This document shows positions 1 through 11,123 of a DNA stretch of 64,000 bases, piece after piece. The stretch's first letter is position 1. Every line of letters starts with the position of its first letter. The notes beneath the pieces are model-generated. The model had not been told where the DNA came from and did no database searches. It saw only the letters and a program-made list of their open reading frames with translations. The stretch is from positions 682,001-746,000 of the forward strand of contig NZ_JSWG01000009.1 in assembly GCF_000797465.1 (NCBI RefSeq). The letters are read 5' to 3'. The DNA is from Psychroserpens jangbogonensis (GTDB lineage: Bacteria; Bacteroidota; Bacteroidia; Flavobacteriales; Flavobacteriaceae). Made by a program: the position numbers and the translations under genes.

Positions 1-1
1 T

Positions 2-1312
2 CAAGATGGTTATGACGTTTACACAACAATTGATGTTAATATTCAAGACATTGCACATCATTCTTTACTAGGTCAATTAGAAAAATACGAGGCTGAGCAT
101 GGATGTGCTGTGGTGATGGATGTTAAAACTGGTGAGATTAAGGCGATTTCAAATCTCGGAAGAAATAAAAATGGAAACTACTATGAGCGATTAAATTATG
201 CTGTAGGAGAAAGTCATGAACCTGGCTCTACGTTTAAAGTTATGGCATTTATGGCCGCTTTGGAAGATAAGGTCATTGATACTTCTACTATTATAAATAC
301 GTTTCAAGGCACAAAGCGTTTCTACGGAAGAACAATTAGTGATTCACGTGGTCATGGTAAAATATCTGCTGCACGTGCATTAGAAGTGTCATCAAATATT
401 GGTTTAGCCACTATAATCGATGAAGCTTATTCTAAAAAACCAAAAATATTCATTAATAGATTGAAGAGTTGGAATCTTCATGAGCCTTTAGGTATATCAA
501 TTATAGGTGAAGGAATTCCTGATATTGCTGAGCCTGGAAAAGCAAATTGGAGTCGAAATGCTTTGCCGTCAATGGCGTATGGTTATAATTTACAAATGAC
601 GCCTTTGCAGACTTTGACATTCTATAATGCTATTGCAAATGATGGCGAAATGGTAAAGCCAAGATTTATTAAAGCCGTAAAAGAGTTTGATAGAGAAATT
701 GAAACCTTTAATAAAGAAGTAATCAATCAGAAGATTTGTTCAGATAAAACTTTGGGTGAAATTCGTGATATCCTCAAAAATATTGTCATTAGAGGTACGG
801 GTTCTAGAATGTATTCTGAAAATTTTTCAATGGCAGGAAAAACAGGAACTGCAAGAACAGACTACAGTAATTATGAAGAATGGCGTAAGGATAGAAAATA
901 CGTGTCTTCTTTTGCTGGTTATTTCCCAGCCGATAACCCTAAATATTCTTGCATTGTAGTTATCCATAAGCCTAGTACTAAAGTTGGTTTTTATGGAGCT
1001 GATGTATCTGGACCAGTATTTAAAAGAATAGCACAAAAAATATATACAGAAACACCTTTGATAGATGAAGTGGAATCATTAGAAGTCGTCAATAATCAGG
1101 TTAATGAATCTTTTGAGGCCTACTACGATATTGCAAACACTTACAAAACGATAATGCCAAATGTTGTTGGCTTGCCTGCTATGGACGCTTTAGCCTTATT
1201 AGAAAATATGGGATTAAAAGTTAGCCTTGAAGGTGTTGGAGTGGTAAAAAAACAATCTATAAATAAAGGGGTAAAAGTAAAACCTAATCAAGTTGTTGTA
1301 TTAAATATTTAA
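2..1312 (+). CDS. ftsI: Penicillin-binding protein / FtsI peptidoglycan transpeptidase (5' truncated by window)
   Basis: This is the C-terminal 436 residues of the septal class B penicillin-binding protein, which cross-links peptidoglycan stem peptides at the division site in the periplasm. The frame is open from base 2, so the true start and the membrane anchor lie outside the window; the first ATG at 110 is internal. Visible motifs are the catalytic SxxK (STFK, Ser about residue 76 of the visible part), SSN, and KTGT (about residue 280). A PASTA-like domain of about 50 residues ends the protein, beginning at 'IMPNVVGLPAMDAL'. The stop codon overlaps the murE start by one base (TAATG), which suggests translational coupling. 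The position directly before murE is the standard one for ftsI in flavobacterial dcw clusters. Confidence 0.95.
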   Translation, partial: QDGYDVYTTIDVNIQDIAHHSLLGQLEKYEAEHGCAVVMDVKTGEIKAISNLGRNKNGNYYERLNYAVGESHEPGSTFKVMAFMAALEDKVIDTSTIINTFQGTKRFYGRTISDSRGHGKISAARALEVSSNIGLATIIDEAYSKKPKIFINRLKSWNLHEPLGISIIGEGIPDIAEPGKANWSRNALPSMAYGYNLQMTPLQTLTFYNAIANDGEMVKPRFIKAVKEFDREIETFNKEVINQKICSDKTLGEIRDILKNIVIRGTGSRMYSENFSMAGKTGTARTDYSNYEEWRKDRKYVSSFAGYFPADNPKYSCIVVIHKPSTKVGFYGADVSGPVFKRIAQKIYTETPLIDEVESLEVVNNQVNESFEAYYDIANTYKTIMPNVVGLPAMDALALLENMGLKVSLEGVGVVKKQSINKGVKVKPNQVVVLNI

Positions 1313-2775
1313 TGGCAGAGTTAAAGGACATATTATATAAGGTTACTATCAATGCAGTTGTTGGAAGCACAGGTGTTGATGTTAATGCTATTCATTTTGA
1401 TTCTCGAGCAGTTTCAAATGGTGATGTCTTTGTTGCTATAAAAGGAACAACAGTTGATGGTCATAATTTCATTCAAAAAGCAATTAAACTAGGAGCTATA
1501 GCTGTAGTTTGCGAATCGCTTCCAGAGAATTTGCAAAATGGAATTACTTATATAGAAGTTGAAAACACAAACAGTGCATTAGCTTTTATGGCTTCTAACT
1601 ATTATGAAAATCCATCTGGTAATTTAAGATTAGTTGGTGTTACCGGAACTAACGGAAAAACTACCATTACAACGCTTTTATACCAGCTGTTTAAAAAAGC
1701 AGGTTATAAAGTTGGTTTGTTATCTACCGTGAAAATTATGGTTGACAATACTGAATTTAAAGCAACGCACACCACTCCAGATTCATTAACCATTAATAAG
1801 TATTTAAAATTAATGAATGATGCAGGTGTAGAGTTCTGTTTTATGGAAGTAAGCTCACACGGAATACATCAAAAGCGTTCAGAAGGATTACAGTTTGAAG
1901 GAGGTGTGTTTACGAATTTGTCTCATGATCATTTAGATTATCACAATACGTTTGCTGAATATAGAGATGTTAAAAAATCATTTTTTGATCACTTACCAAA
2001 GCAAGCGTTTGCACTAGTAAATATTGATGATAAAAATGGTTTGGTAATGTTGCAAAACACACAAGCCAAAACATTTACGTATGCTTTAAAAACGTATGCA
2101 GATTATAAAGCCCAAGTTCTTGAAAATGAATTAAGCGGATTGTTATTGAAACTCAACGATAGTGAGTTGTGGACTAAACTTATTGGAACATTTAACGCAT
2201 ATAATGTCGCAGCTATTTATGGTACTGCTGAATTGTTAGGCCTTGAAAAAGTTGAAATATTGAGATTGATTAGCGAATTAGAAAGCGTAAGTGGTCGTTT
2301 TCAATATCTGATTTCAGATGAAAAAATTACTGCTATTGTAGATTATGCACATACACCTGATGCTCTTAAAAACGTATTGGAAACCATTAATAGTATTCGA
2401 ACTAAAAATGAAGAATTAATAACTGTTGTTGGTTGTGGAGGAGATAGAGATAAAACTAAGCGTCCAAAAATGGGACACATCGCTTCAGCTTTGAGTAATA
2501 AAGTGATTTTTACTAGTGACAATCCTAGAAGTGAAGTGCCTGAAACAATCATTCAAGACATAGAAAAAGGTGTTGAACCTCAAAATTTTAAAAAAATAAT
2601 TTCAATTACAGATAGAAACCAAGCTATAAAAACGGCTTGCCAAATGGCGAGTTCTAATGATATCATTTTAATAGCTGGAAAAGGACATGAAACTTACCAG
2701 GAAATAAAAGGTGAACGATTTGATTTTGATGATTACCAAATAGTACAAGAATTTTTAAAGCAGTTACAGAAATAA
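1312..2775 (+). CDS. murE: UDP-MurNAc-L-Ala-D-Glu:meso-diaminopimelate ligase
   Basis: Cytoplasmic Mur ligase that adds the third amino acid to the peptidoglycan precursor. The ATP-binding loop GTNGKTT is at residues 112-118. The DNPR motif at 403-406 is the known signature of enzymes that select meso-diaminopimelate rather than lysine, so the cell wall is predicted to be DAP-type. At 487 residues it has the usual family length, with the three Mur ligase domains in order: UDP-binding N-terminus, central ATPase, C-terminal Rossmann-like domain. The ATG overlaps the ftsI stop by one base, and mraY follows after 8 bases. Confidence 0.97.
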   Translation: MAELKDILYKVTINAVVGSTGVDVNAIHFDSRAVSNGDVFVAIKGTTVDGHNFIQKAIKLGAIAVVCESLPENLQNGITYIEVENTNSALAFMASNYYENPSGNLRLVGVTGTNGKTTITTLLYQLFKKAGYKVGLLSTVKIMVDNTEFKATHTTPDSLTINKYLKLMNDAGVEFCFMEVSSHGIHQKRSEGLQFEGGVFTNLSHDHLDYHNTFAEYRDVKKSFFDHLPKQAFALVNIDDKNGLVMLQNTQAKTFTYALKTYADYKAQVLENELSGLLLKLNDSELWTKLIGTFNAYNVAAIYGTAELLGLEKVEILRLISELESVSGRFQYLISDEKITAIVDYAHTPDALKNVLETINSIRTKNEELITVVGCGGDRDKTKRPKMGHIASALSNKVIFTSDNPRSEVPETIIQDIEKGVEPQNFKKIISITDRNQAIKTACQMASSNDIILIAGKGHETYQEIKGERFDFDDYQIVQEFLKQLQK

Positions 2776-2783
2776 ATTAACCA

Positions 2784-4025
2784 ATGTTATATTACCTATT
2801 TGAATATTTAGAACAACAGTTTCAGTTTCCTGGAGCAACACTCTTTGGGTTTCTAACATTTAGAGCTGCTATTGCAATGATTTTATCGTTGTTAATTTCT
2901 ATAGTATACGGGAAACGAATCATACGTTTTCTACAAAAACAACAAGTAGGTGAAACCATTAGAGATTTAGGATTAGAAGGGCAGGCTCAAAAGGCTGGCA
3001 CACCAACAATGGGAGGAGTAATTATCATCCTTGCCACCTTAATCCCTGTATTGTTATTAGCGAAACTAGAAAATGTATACATCATTTTACTGATAGTTAC
3101 TACACTTTGGATGGGAGTCATTGGTTTTATCGATGACTATATTAAGAAGTTTAAAAATGATAAAGATGGTCTGAAAGGGCGTTTTAAAGTTCTAGGTCAA
3201 ATTGGGTTAGGAATTATAGTTGGAGCGACATTATTTTTTCATAACGACGTAACTATTAAGGAAAAATTACCTGTAGAAGTACAACAAGAATTGCTAGCTG
3301 AAAACCCAAATATTTCACCTTTTAAGTTGTTTCAAGTTGAAGAGAAATCTACAAAAACAACAATTCCGTTTGTTAAAAACAACGAATTTAATTATTCAGA
3401 TTTAGTAACATGGATCAGTCCTGATCTTGAAAAATATGCTTGGTTGGTTTTTATTTTAGTTGTGATTTTTATCATTACTGCAGTCTCCAATGGAGCTAAT
3501 CTAACTGATGGGATTGATGGTTTAGCAGCTGGAACTTCAGCCATAATTGTACTCACGTTAGGGATTTTTGCTTGGGTTTCTGGTAATATCATTTTTTCAG
3601 ATTATCTCAACATTATGTATATCCCAAGAGTTGAAGAAATTACTATTTATATAGCAGCATTTGTTGGAGCGTTAATTGGGTTTCTGTGGTACAACACATA
3701 TCCAGCTCAAGTATTTATGGGTGACACAGGTAGTTTGACAATTGGTGGAATCATAGCAGTTATTGCAATTGCAGTTCGTAAAGAATGGCTAATTCCATTG
3801 TTATGTGGAATTTTCTTAGCAGAGAATTTATCTGTAGTCATGCAAGTAAGCTGGTTTAAATACACAAGGAAGAAACATGGTGAAGGACGACGCATATTTA
3901 AAATGTCGCCTTTACATCATCATTACCAAAAATCTGGATATCACGAAAGTAAAATAGTTACACGTTTTTGGATTGTAGGTATTCTATTAGCCATACTCTC
4001 AATTGTGACATTGAAAATACGATAA
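2784..4025 (+). CDS. mraY: Phospho-N-acetylmuramoyl-pentapeptide transferase
   Basis: Polytopic inner-membrane enzyme that transfers phospho-MurNAc-pentapeptide onto undecaprenyl phosphate to make lipid I. Key family motifs are present: the DDY-type acidic pair near residue 117 (FIDDY), NLTDGIDGL around Asp242, FMGDTGSL around Asp314, and the HHH segment near 378 (SPLHHHYQ). At 413 residues it is about 50 longer than the E. coli enzyme. The extra length is a polar insertion at about residues 155-212, between transmembrane segments; MraY proteins of Bacteroidota are commonly this long. It abuts murD with no spacer. Confidence 0.97.
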   Translation: MLYYLFEYLEQQFQFPGATLFGFLTFRAAIAMILSLLISIVYGKRIIRFLQKQQVGETIRDLGLEGQAQKAGTPTMGGVIIILATLIPVLLLAKLENVYIILLIVTTLWMGVIGFIDDYIKKFKNDKDGLKGRFKVLGQIGLGIIVGATLFFHNDVTIKEKLPVEVQQELLAENPNISPFKLFQVEEKSTKTTIPFVKNNEFNYSDLVTWISPDLEKYAWLVFILVVIFIITAVSNGANLTDGIDGLAAGTSAIIVLTLGIFAWVSGNIIFSDYLNIMYIPRVEEITIYIAAFVGALIGFLWYNTYPAQVFMGDTGSLTIGGIIAVIAIAVRKEWLIPLLCGIFLAENLSVVMQVSWFKYTRKKHGEGRRIFKMSPLHHHYQKSGYHESKIVTRFWIVGILLAILSIVTLKIR

Positions 4026-5357
4026 ATGAAAAGGTTAGTGATTCTTGGAGGTGGAGAAAGTGGTGTTGGAACAGCACTTTTAGGGAAAGACAGAGGTTAT
4101 GACGTATTTGTTTCAGACAAAGGAATAATTAAAGAAAAGTACAAAAAAGTTCTTTTACATAATGAGATTGAATTTGAAGAAGGTCAGCATACAGAAACTA
4201 AAATTCTGAACGCAGATTTAATCATGAAAAGCCCTGGAATTCCAGAGAAAGTTGCACTAGTAAAACAAGTTAGGGCAAATGGTATAAAGGTCGTTTCTGA
4301 AATTGAGTTTGCTTCAAAATATACTGAAGCTACTTTGATCGCAATTACTGGCAGTAATGGTAAAACAACAACTGCTAGTCTAACACATCATTTGCTTAAA
4401 CAAGAATTAGATGTTGGGTTGGCAGGTAATATTGGTGACAGTTTTGCTAAGCAAATATTGGAAAAAGATTTTCCAAACTATGTGCTTGAAGTCAGTAGTT
4501 TTCAGTTGGACGATATTATAGATTTTAAGCCTAAAATCGCGATTTTACTGAATATCACGCCAGACCATTTGGATCGATATGATTGCGTTTTCGAAAACTA
4601 TATCGCTTCAAAATTCAGAATTATAGACAATCAAACCAAAGAGGATTATTTCATTTATGATGCCGATGATGTAGTCATCGAATCTTGGTTAAAACAACAT
4701 TCTATTCAATCAACATTATTGCCATTTTCACTTACAAAACAAATTGAAAATGGCGCGTATTTGGACAAAGACAATATAAAAATAACAATAGATAACAATC
4801 AGATAATTATGCCAACAGCAAATTTAGCATTAGAGGGAAAACACAACATTAAAAATGCAATGGCTGCTTCAACAGTGGCTCACTTATTAAGAATAAGAAA
4901 GCAGACCATTCGTGAAAGTTTAGAGAATTTTCAAGGTGTTGAACATCGATTAGAGCATGTGCTTAAAATTAATAAAGTCCAATACATAAACGACTCAAAA
5001 GCGACAAATGTAAATGCTACCTACTATGCCTTAGAAAGTATGGATGCTCAAACAGTTTGGATCGTTGGAGGAGAAGATAAGGGCAACGATTATAATGAGT
5101 TGTTTCAGTTTGTAAACGAAAAGGTAAAAGCTATCATTTGTTTAGGAGTTGATAATGAAAAGCTCATGAATAGTTTTGGAAACATGGTAGATGTTATTGT
5201 TGAAACTCAATTCATGAGTGAAGCAGTAAAAATCGCCTATAAAATTGCAGATGCTGGAGAAAACGTTTTGTTGTCACCCGCTTGTGCAAGTTTTGATTTG
5301 TTTGAAAACTATGAAGATAGAGGTCGTCAGTTTAAAGACGCTGTAAGAAACTTATAA
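4026..5357 (+). CDS. murD: UDP-MurNAc-L-alanine:D-glutamate ligase
   Basis: Cytoplasmic Mur ligase that adds D-glutamate to UDP-MurNAc-L-Ala. The N-terminal Rossmann-type loop GGGESG (residues 8-13) binds the UDP substrate, and GSNGKTTT (109-116) is the ATP P-loop. The LNITPDHLDRY segment and the C-terminal SPACASFDLFENYEDRG segment are typical of MurD. The length of 443 residues is normal. The start codon directly follows the mraY stop, and ftsW follows after 11 bases. Confidence 0.97.
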   Translation: MKRLVILGGGESGVGTALLGKDRGYDVFVSDKGIIKEKYKKVLLHNEIEFEEGQHTETKILNADLIMKSPGIPEKVALVKQVRANGIKVVSEIEFASKYTEATLIAITGSNGKTTTASLTHHLLKQELDVGLAGNIGDSFAKQILEKDFPNYVLEVSSFQLDDIIDFKPKIAILLNITPDHLDRYDCVFENYIASKFRIIDNQTKEDYFIYDADDVVIESWLKQHSIQSTLLPFSLTKQIENGAYLDKDNIKITIDNNQIIMPTANLALEGKHNIKNAMAASTVAHLLRIRKQTIRESLENFQGVEHRLEHVLKINKVQYINDSKATNVNATYYALESMDAQTVWIVGGEDKGNDYNELFQFVNEKVKAIICLGVDNEKLMNSFGNMVDVIVETQFMSEAVKIAYKIADAGENVLLSPACASFDLFENYEDRGRQFKDAVRNL

Positions 5358-5368
5358 TAAATTAAGAA

Positions 5369-6562
5369 GTGCAGACACTATTTAAAAACATAAAAGGAGA
5401 TCGATTAATATGGGCAATTGCTGCTTTATTGGCAATTTTCTCATTCCTTCCTGTGTATAGTGCTGCGAGCAATTTAGCATATGTTGGAGGTTCCGGGAAT
5501 ACCTTTGGGTTTTTTATCAAGCATTTTATGCACCTCTTTTTAGGATTTGCAATTATGTATGGTGTACACAAAATCCCATATCGTTATTTCAGAGGACTGT
5601 CAATGGTGATGATTCCAATTGTTTTGGTGTTGCTTATTGTAACTATGTTTCAAGGCACAACTATTGATGGTGCAAATGCTAGTAGATGGATACAAATTCC
5701 TTTTGTTGGGATGTCGTTTCAAACATCAACTTTAGCAGCTGTTGTCCTAATGGTATACGTGGCTAGATATTTATCTAAAATTCAAGATAGGAAGGTGTCA
5801 TTTGTAGAGACATTATTGCCACTTTGGGTTCCCGTTTTTTTTGTTTTGATACTGATATTGCCAGCCAATTTCTCTACGACCGCTATTATGTTTTTAATGG
5901 TTATGGTGTTGGCGTTTATTGGAGGTTATCCGATTAAATATTTAGTGGTAATCATTGGTACAGGAATTTTGGCCCTTTCGCTTTTTGTACTAGTAGCAAA
6001 AGCATTTCCAGATGCTATGCCTAACCGTATTGATACTTGGATGAGTAGAGTTGAAAACTTTGCAAACGGAGAAGATACCGAAGGTGATTATCAAATTGAA
6101 AATGCTAAAATAGCTATTGCTTCAGGCGGAATTCAAGGTAAAGGCCCAGGTAAAAGCACGCAGAAGAACGTGTTACCACAGTCTTCTTCAGATTTTATTT
6201 TCGCGATAATTATTGAAGAGTACGGATTAATTGGCGGTTTGTTTTTATTGGTGATGTACTCTTGGCTATTGTTTAGAATTGTAATCGTGTCACAGAAGTC
6301 AGATACAATTTTCGGGAAGTTATTAGTCTTAGGTGTAGGATTGCCTATAGTATTTCAAGCGTTAATTAACATGGCTGTTGCAGTAGAATTATTTCCAGTT
6401 ACAGGACAAACATTACCATTAATAAGTAGTGGAGGAACATCGATTTGGATGACCTGTTTGGCTATCGGAATCATATTAAGTGTAAGCGCAAAGCGTGAGC
6501 AATTAAAAGAGCAAGAAATTAATGAAGATAATCCGCTTGAGATATTGAGCGAAACGATTTAA
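5369..6562 (+). CDS. ftsW: SEDS peptidoglycan glycosyltransferase / division protein
   Basis: SEDS-family integral membrane protein that polymerises glycan strands at the septum together with FtsI. About ten hydrophobic segments are visible, and the conserved signature [10 protein letters not shown] is at about 349-358. The conserved KGPGKSTQ segment, with a Q-S-S-S-D-F-I-F stretch just after it, is also diagnostic for FtsW/RodA. The start is a GTG at 5369, since no ATG is placed suitably at the N-terminus. The stop overlaps the murG ATG by one base. Its place between murD and murG favours FtsW over RodA. Confidence 0.95.
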   Translation: MQTLFKNIKGDRLIWAIAALLAIFSFLPVYSAASNLAYVGGSGNTFGFFIKHFMHLFLGFAIMYGVHKIPYRYFRGLSMVMIPIVLVLLIVTMFQGTTIDGANASRWIQIPFVGMSFQTSTLAAVVLMVYVARYLSKIQDRKVSFVETLLPLWVPVFFVLILILPANFSTTAIMFLMVMVLAFIGGYPIKYLVVIIGTGILALSLFVLVAKAFPDAMPNRIDTWMSRVENFANGEDTEGDYQIENAKIAIASGGIQGKGPGKSTQKNVLPQSSSDFIFAIIIEEYGLIGGLFLLVMYSWLLFRIVIVSQKSDTIFGKLLVLGVGLPIVFQALINMAVAVELFPVTGQTLPLISSGGTSIWMTCLAIGIILSVSAKREQLKEQEINEDNPLEILSETI

Positions 6563-7656
6563 TGAGTAACTATAAAATCATATTGTCTGGTGGAGGAACA
6601 GGAGGTCATATCTATCCTGCAATCGCTATTGCAAATGAGTTAAAATCTCGTTTTCCAGATGCTGAATTTTTATTCGTTGGAGCTTCAGATCGCATGGAAA
6701 TGGAGAAGGTGCCTCAGGCAGGATACGAGATTGAAGGTTTGTGGATTTCAGGACTTCAACGTAAGCTGACTTTGAAGAACTTAATGTTTCCTTTTAAATT
6801 GTTGGTTAGTTTATTACGCTCTAGAAAAATAATAAAGACGTTCAACCCTAATATTGCTATAGGCACTGGAGGTTTTGCGAGTGGTCCATTATTGAAAATG
6901 GCAACCTCTAAAGGGATTCCAAGTTTAATACAAGAACAAAACTCATATCCGGGAATTACCAATAAGCTTTTAGGTAAAAAAGTAGATACCATTTGTGTGG
7001 CCTATGAAGGTCTGGAGAAGTTCTTTCCAAAAGAAAAAATAGTATTGACAGGTAACCCAATTCGCAAAGACTTGCTAGATGTCGAGAATAAACATATTCA
7101 GGGAAAAGATGCTTTTACATTAATTCATAGTAAGCACACGCTTTTGATTTTAGGAGGAAGTTTAGGAGCTAGACGAATTAATGAATTGATAGAAAGTAAA
7201 CTAGAGTATTTTAAGTCGCTAAATGTACAGCTGATTTGGCAATGCGGGAAACTATACTATCAACAATATAGACAATATAATAAGTTAGAAAACGTACAGG
7301 TTCATGCCTTTTTAAATAATATGGATATGGCTTACGCAGCTGCAGACGTTATTATTTCAAGAGCAGGAGCGAGTTCTGTATCCGAGCTTTGTGTCGTAGG
7401 AAAACCAGTGATTTTTATTCCTTCTCCTAATGTAGCCGAGGATCATCAAACGAAAAACGCAAAATCTATTTCAGATAAAGGAGCAGCTGTTCTGATTAAG
7501 GAAAGTGATTTAGATGAGCAGTTTGAAAATGAATTTTCAGAAGTGTTGAATTCAAAAGAGAAACGAGAAGATTTAAGTAAGCAAATAAAAGAGTTAGCAT
7601 TAGTAAATGCTACAAAAGACATAGCAAACGAAGTGGAAAAATTGTTAAAACAATAA
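6562..7656 (+). CDS. murG: UDP-GlcNAc:MurNAc-(pentapeptide)-PP-undecaprenol GlcNAc transferase
   Basis: Membrane-associated GT28 glycosyltransferase that converts lipid I to lipid II on the cytoplasmic face. The lipid/acceptor-binding loop [11 protein letters not shown] lies at residues 10-20. The second glycine-rich loop [10 protein letters not shown] is at 198-207, and the donor-binding region [11 protein letters not shown] is near 270. The length of 364 residues is typical. The gene overlaps ftsW by one base and abuts murC directly, so it belongs to the same transcript. Confidence 0.97.
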   Translation: MSNYKIILSGGGTGGHIYPAIAIANELKSRFPDAEFLFVGASDRMEMEKVPQAGYEIEGLWISGLQRKLTLKNLMFPFKLLVSLLRSRKIIKTFNPNIAIGTGGFASGPLLKMATSKGIPSLIQEQNSYPGITNKLLGKKVDTICVAYEGLEKFFPKEKIVLTGNPIRKDLLDVENKHIQGKDAFTLIHSKHTLLILGGSLGARRINELIESKLEYFKSLNVQLIWQCGKLYYQQYRQYNKLENVQVHAFLNNMDMAYAAADVIISRAGASSVSELCVVGKPVIFIPSPNVAEDHQTKNAKSISDKGAAVLIKESDLDEQFENEFSEVLNSKEKREDLSKQIKELALVNATKDIANEVEKLLKQ

Positions 7657-9009
7657 ATGAGTTTAAAGCACACAAATAACGTTTATTTTATTGGAATTGG
7701 AGGCATAGGTATGAGTGCCTTAGCACGTTATTTTGTGGCTAAAGGGTTAACTGTTGGCGGTTATGATAAAACCAAAACTGATATTACAAATTCATTAGAA
7801 GAATTGAATGTTTTTATTCATTTTGAAGACAATGTAGATTTAATTCAAGACACATTTTTAAATAAAGAAGATACACTTGTTGTTTATACACCTGCAATCC
7901 CACAAGATCATACTGAATTAAATTACTTTAATTCAGCGGGTTTTGAAGTTTTAAAGCGCTCAGCTGTTCTTGGAGAAATTACTAGACAAACATTCTGTTT
8001 AGCAGTAGCTGGTACACATGGAAAAACTACAACAACAAGTATTTTAGGTCACTTGCTTAATGCATGCGATGTGAAAGTTACAGCGTTTTTGGGTGGAATT
8101 AGTGAAAACTATAATTCTAACCTTATCCTTAATGGAACGGATGTCACAGTTGTTGAAGCTGACGAATTTGATCGTTCATTTTTGACACTATCTCCAGATT
8201 ATGCTTGCATTACATCTATGGATCCAGATCACTTAGATATATATGGAGATGCTTCAGAACTAGTTAAATCTTTTGAGGATTTTTCAAAGAAAATTAAACC
8301 AAACGGAAAACTATTCGTTAAAAGAGGATTGCCAATAAAAGGGATTACCTATGGCATCGAAGACGATTCAGATTATTCCGTACAAAACATAAAAATAATA
8401 AATGGTAGCTATGTATTTGATGTAAAAACACCAAATGCGCTACTCGAAGATTTTAAATTTAGCCTACCTGGTAGACACAATCTGTCGAATGCTTTAATTG
8501 CCTTGGCGATGACTGTAGAATATGGAATCCCTAAACCGCAGCTCGCCAAAGCTTTAGCATCTTATAAGGGAGTTAAACGTAGATTTACCTACCAGATTAA
8601 AAGTGAAGATTTAGTATTTATTGATGACTACGCACATCATCCAGAAGAGATAAACGCAGTGCATCAAGCCGTTAGAGAAATGTACCCAACTAAAAAAGTA
8701 CTAGCTGTTTTTCAGCCGCATTTATTTAGTAGAACAAAAGATTTTGTTGACGATTTTGCAAAGAGCTTATCGCGTTTTGATGAGGTTATACTTTTAGATA
8801 TTTATCCAGCAAGAGAATTGCCGATTGAAGGAGTAAATTCAGAATGGCTTTTAAATAAAATAGATAATGATTGTAAGAAGTTAATTCAAAAATCAGAATT
8901 AATTCAACATATAAAAGAATCTTCAGCACAAGTAATTTTAACAATTGGAGCTGGAGATATAGGAGAAGAAGTAAAACATATTAAAGAAGCATTGAGCATT
9001 GCGAGTTAA
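7657..9009 (+). CDS. murC: UDP-N-acetylmuramate:L-alanine ligase
   Basis: First Mur ligase of the pathway; it adds L-alanine to UDP-MurNAc in the cytoplasm. The N-terminal GIGGIGMSAL loop (about 13-22) binds the UDP moiety. The P-loop GTHGKTTTT begins at residue 119, and the motif SMDPDHLDIYG occurs in the central domain. The 450-residue length is normal. The 3' end overlaps the predicted ftsQ start by 11 bases. Confidence 0.97.
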   Translation: MSLKHTNNVYFIGIGGIGMSALARYFVAKGLTVGGYDKTKTDITNSLEELNVFIHFEDNVDLIQDTFLNKEDTLVVYTPAIPQDHTELNYFNSAGFEVLKRSAVLGEITRQTFCLAVAGTHGKTTTTSILGHLLNACDVKVTAFLGGISENYNSNLILNGTDVTVVEADEFDRSFLTLSPDYACITSMDPDHLDIYGDASELVKSFEDFSKKIKPNGKLFVKRGLPIKGITYGIEDDSDYSVQNIKIINGSYVFDVKTPNALLEDFKFSLPGRHNLSNALIALAMTVEYGIPKPQLAKALASYKGVKRRFTYQIKSEDLVFIDDYAHHPEEINAVHQAVREMYPTKKVLAVFQPHLFSRTKDFVDDFAKSLSRFDEVILLDIYPARELPIEGVNSEWLLNKIDNDCKKLIQKSELIQHIKESSAQVILTIGAGDIGEEVKHIKEALSIAS

Positions 9010-9718
9010 TTATAATTACATAAAGGTCTTTTTATTAGCGCTACTAGTTGGCTTTCTATTCGTGTTTTCATCGTTTAGAAATTCTACTAGAACCGTGAAT
9101 ACGCCATTGATACAATTTGTTGGTAATGATAATCTATTCGTTACTCAAGAGACTGTTAGTAAATTGTTAATACAAAATCAAGAGAGTGTTACGAACAAGC
9201 CTAAAGATATTATAGATTTGAACGCGTTGGAGACTGCCCTAAATTCCAATCCAATGATTAAGCATGCGCAAGTGTTTATGAGTGTTGATGGCTCAATCAC
9301 TGCAAATATTGAACAAAAAAAACCTATAGCAAGAGTTAGTACAAATGCTTCCTATTACATTGATGATCAAGGCTCGTATATGCCTTTATCAACGAATTAC
9401 ACTGCACGTGTACCTTTAGTAACTGGAGCAATTGAAAAAAATAACTTGTCAAATGTATTCACTATAGCTAAAAAAGTTAAAGGGGATGAGTTTTTGAAAA
9501 AGCACGTTGTTGAGATTCATCAAAATGAAGATCAATCAATCGATTTGAGATTACGTGATAATGATTTTAAAGTCCATTTAGGAAGTTTAGAGTTATTGGA
9601 CAAAAAAATTAATAATCTCAAAGCGTTTTATTTGAAAGCAATAAAAGATAAAGCATTAGATAATTATAGCGTAGTGAATTTAAAGTTTGATAAGCAAGTT
9701 ATTTGCACCAAAAAATAA
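8999..9718 (+). CDS. ftsQ: Cell division protein FtsQ
   Basis: Bitopic divisome protein. A short cytoplasmic N-terminus is followed by one transmembrane helix (about residues 8-26, VFLLALLVGFLFVFSSF). A periplasmic POTRA-like region and a beta domain then make up the remainder of 239 residues. The sequence is poorly conserved in this family, so the call rests on this topology and on the fixed position between murC and ftsA. The most plausible start is the TTG at 8999, inside the end of murC; no closer ATG would keep the transmembrane helix. Three bases separate it from ftsA. Confidence 0.88.
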   Translation: MRVNYNYIKVFLLALLVGFLFVFSSFRNSTRTVNTPLIQFVGNDNLFVTQETVSKLLIQNQESVTNKPKDIIDLNALETALNSNPMIKHAQVFMSVDGSITANIEQKKPIARVSTNASYYIDDQGSYMPLSTNYTARVPLVTGAIEKNNLSNVFTIAKKVKGDEFLKKHVVEIHQNEDQSIDLRLRDNDFKVHLGSLELLDKKINNLKAFYLKAIKDKALDNYSVVNLKFDKQVICTKK

Positions 9719-9721
9719 GTA

Positions 9722-11056
9722 ATGGAGAACAATAAAATTTCAGTAGGATTAGATATCGGAACCACAAAAATTGTGGCTATGATTGGTCGTAAGAACGAAT
9801 ACGGAAAGGCAGAAATTTTGGGTATTGGTAAATCCAAAAGCTTAGGTGTGCATAGAGGTGTTGTAAATAATATTACACAAACTATACAATCAATTCAGCA
9901 AGCTGTTCAAGAAGCAGAAGCTGAGGCAGGATTAAAAATTGAAGATGTAACTGTTGGTATTGCTGGTCAGCATATTAGAAGTTTGCAGCATAGTGATTAT
10001 ATCACAAGAGCAAATTCTGAAGTAGTTATTGATGAAGAAGATATTGATCGATTAATTAACCAAGTTCATAAGCTGGTAATGTTACCAGGAGAAGAAATTA
10101 TTCATGTACTTCCACAAGAGTACAAAATTGATGGTCAGCCAGAAATTAAGGAGCCTATTGGAATGTATGGAGGACGCTTAGAAGCGAACTTTCATGTGGT
10201 TGTTGGTCAAGTATCATCGATTAGAAATATTGGTCGCTGTGTGAAAAGTTCTGGTTTAGAATTGGAAGGCATCACATTAGAACCATTGGCATCAGCTAAT
10301 GCTGTTTTAAGTCAAGAAGAAAAAGAAGCAGGAGTAGCCTTAATTGATATAGGTGGCGGAACAACTGATTTAGCTGTTTTTAAAGATGGTATTATTCGCC
10401 ATACAGCTGTAATTCCTTTTGGAGGAAATGTTGTTACTGAAGACATTAAAGAAGGTTGCTCAATAATTGAGAAACAAGCAGAATTACTTAAGATAAAATT
10501 TGGTTCTGCATGGCCAGGAGAGAATAAAGACAATGAGATTGTGTCTATTCCGGGTTTGCGAGGTCGTGAACCAAAAGAGATTACTTTAAAGAACTTATCT
10601 AAGATTATACACGCAAGAGTTGTAGAAATCGTGGAACAAGTTTATGTTGAGATTAAGAATTACGGTCACGAAGAACAAAAAAAGAAATTAATTGCTGGTA
10701 TTGTATTAACAGGTGGTGGAAGCCAACTAAAACACTTAAAGCAATTAGTAGAATACATAACAGGAATGGATACCAGAATTGGCTATCCTAATGAGCATTT
10801 AGCAGGAGATAGTGATGATGATATTGCTAGCCCATTATTTGCGACAGCAGTTGGTTTGGTAATGGATGGCTTAAAACGTCAAGAAAGAAGACGTGTTGAA
10901 AAAGAAGTTGAAGAAATGGAGCTTGCTATGGAAGAGCATTCTGAAGAACATTCAACTCAAGAAGAAGAACGCATTCAGCAACCAAAAAAGGAACGTAAAT
11001 CGTTCTTGGATAAACTAACTGAGCGTGTCAAAGATTTTTTAGACAATGCTGAGTAG
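9722..11056 (+). CDS. ftsA: Cell division actin-like ATPase FtsA
   Basis: Actin-fold ATPase that tethers FtsZ to the membrane. The phosphate-1 motif GLDIGTTKIVAMIG is at residues 9-22, and the phosphate-2 region LIDIGGGTTDLAVF is near 208-221. A GIVLTGGGSQLKHL adenosine motif occurs near 325. The last 20 residues (RKSFLDKLTERVKDFL) form the expected amphipathic membrane-targeting helix. Just before that helix is a charged Glu/Gln-rich linker of about 45 residues. The gene is followed by a 67-base gap and ftsZ. Confidence 0.97.
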   Translation: MENNKISVGLDIGTTKIVAMIGRKNEYGKAEILGIGKSKSLGVHRGVVNNITQTIQSIQQAVQEAEAEAGLKIEDVTVGIAGQHIRSLQHSDYITRANSEVVIDEEDIDRLINQVHKLVMLPGEEIIHVLPQEYKIDGQPEIKEPIGMYGGRLEANFHVVVGQVSSIRNIGRCVKSSGLELEGITLEPLASANAVLSQEEKEAGVALIDIGGGTTDLAVFKDGIIRHTAVIPFGGNVVTEDIKEGCSIIEKQAELLKIKFGSAWPGENKDNEIVSIPGLRGREPKEITLKNLSKIIHARVVEIVEQVYVEIKNYGHEEQKKKLIAGIVLTGGGSQLKHLKQLVEYITGMDTRIGYPNEHLAGDSDDDIASPLFATAVGLVMDGLKRQERRRVEKEVEEMELAMEEHSEEHSTQEEERIQQPKKERKSFLDKLTERVKDFLDNAE

Positions 11057-11123
11057 CCAAAGAATTAAATCTATTGAATAAAACATATATAGTACAAAAC
11101 AACAACCAGTAAAAAGAATATTT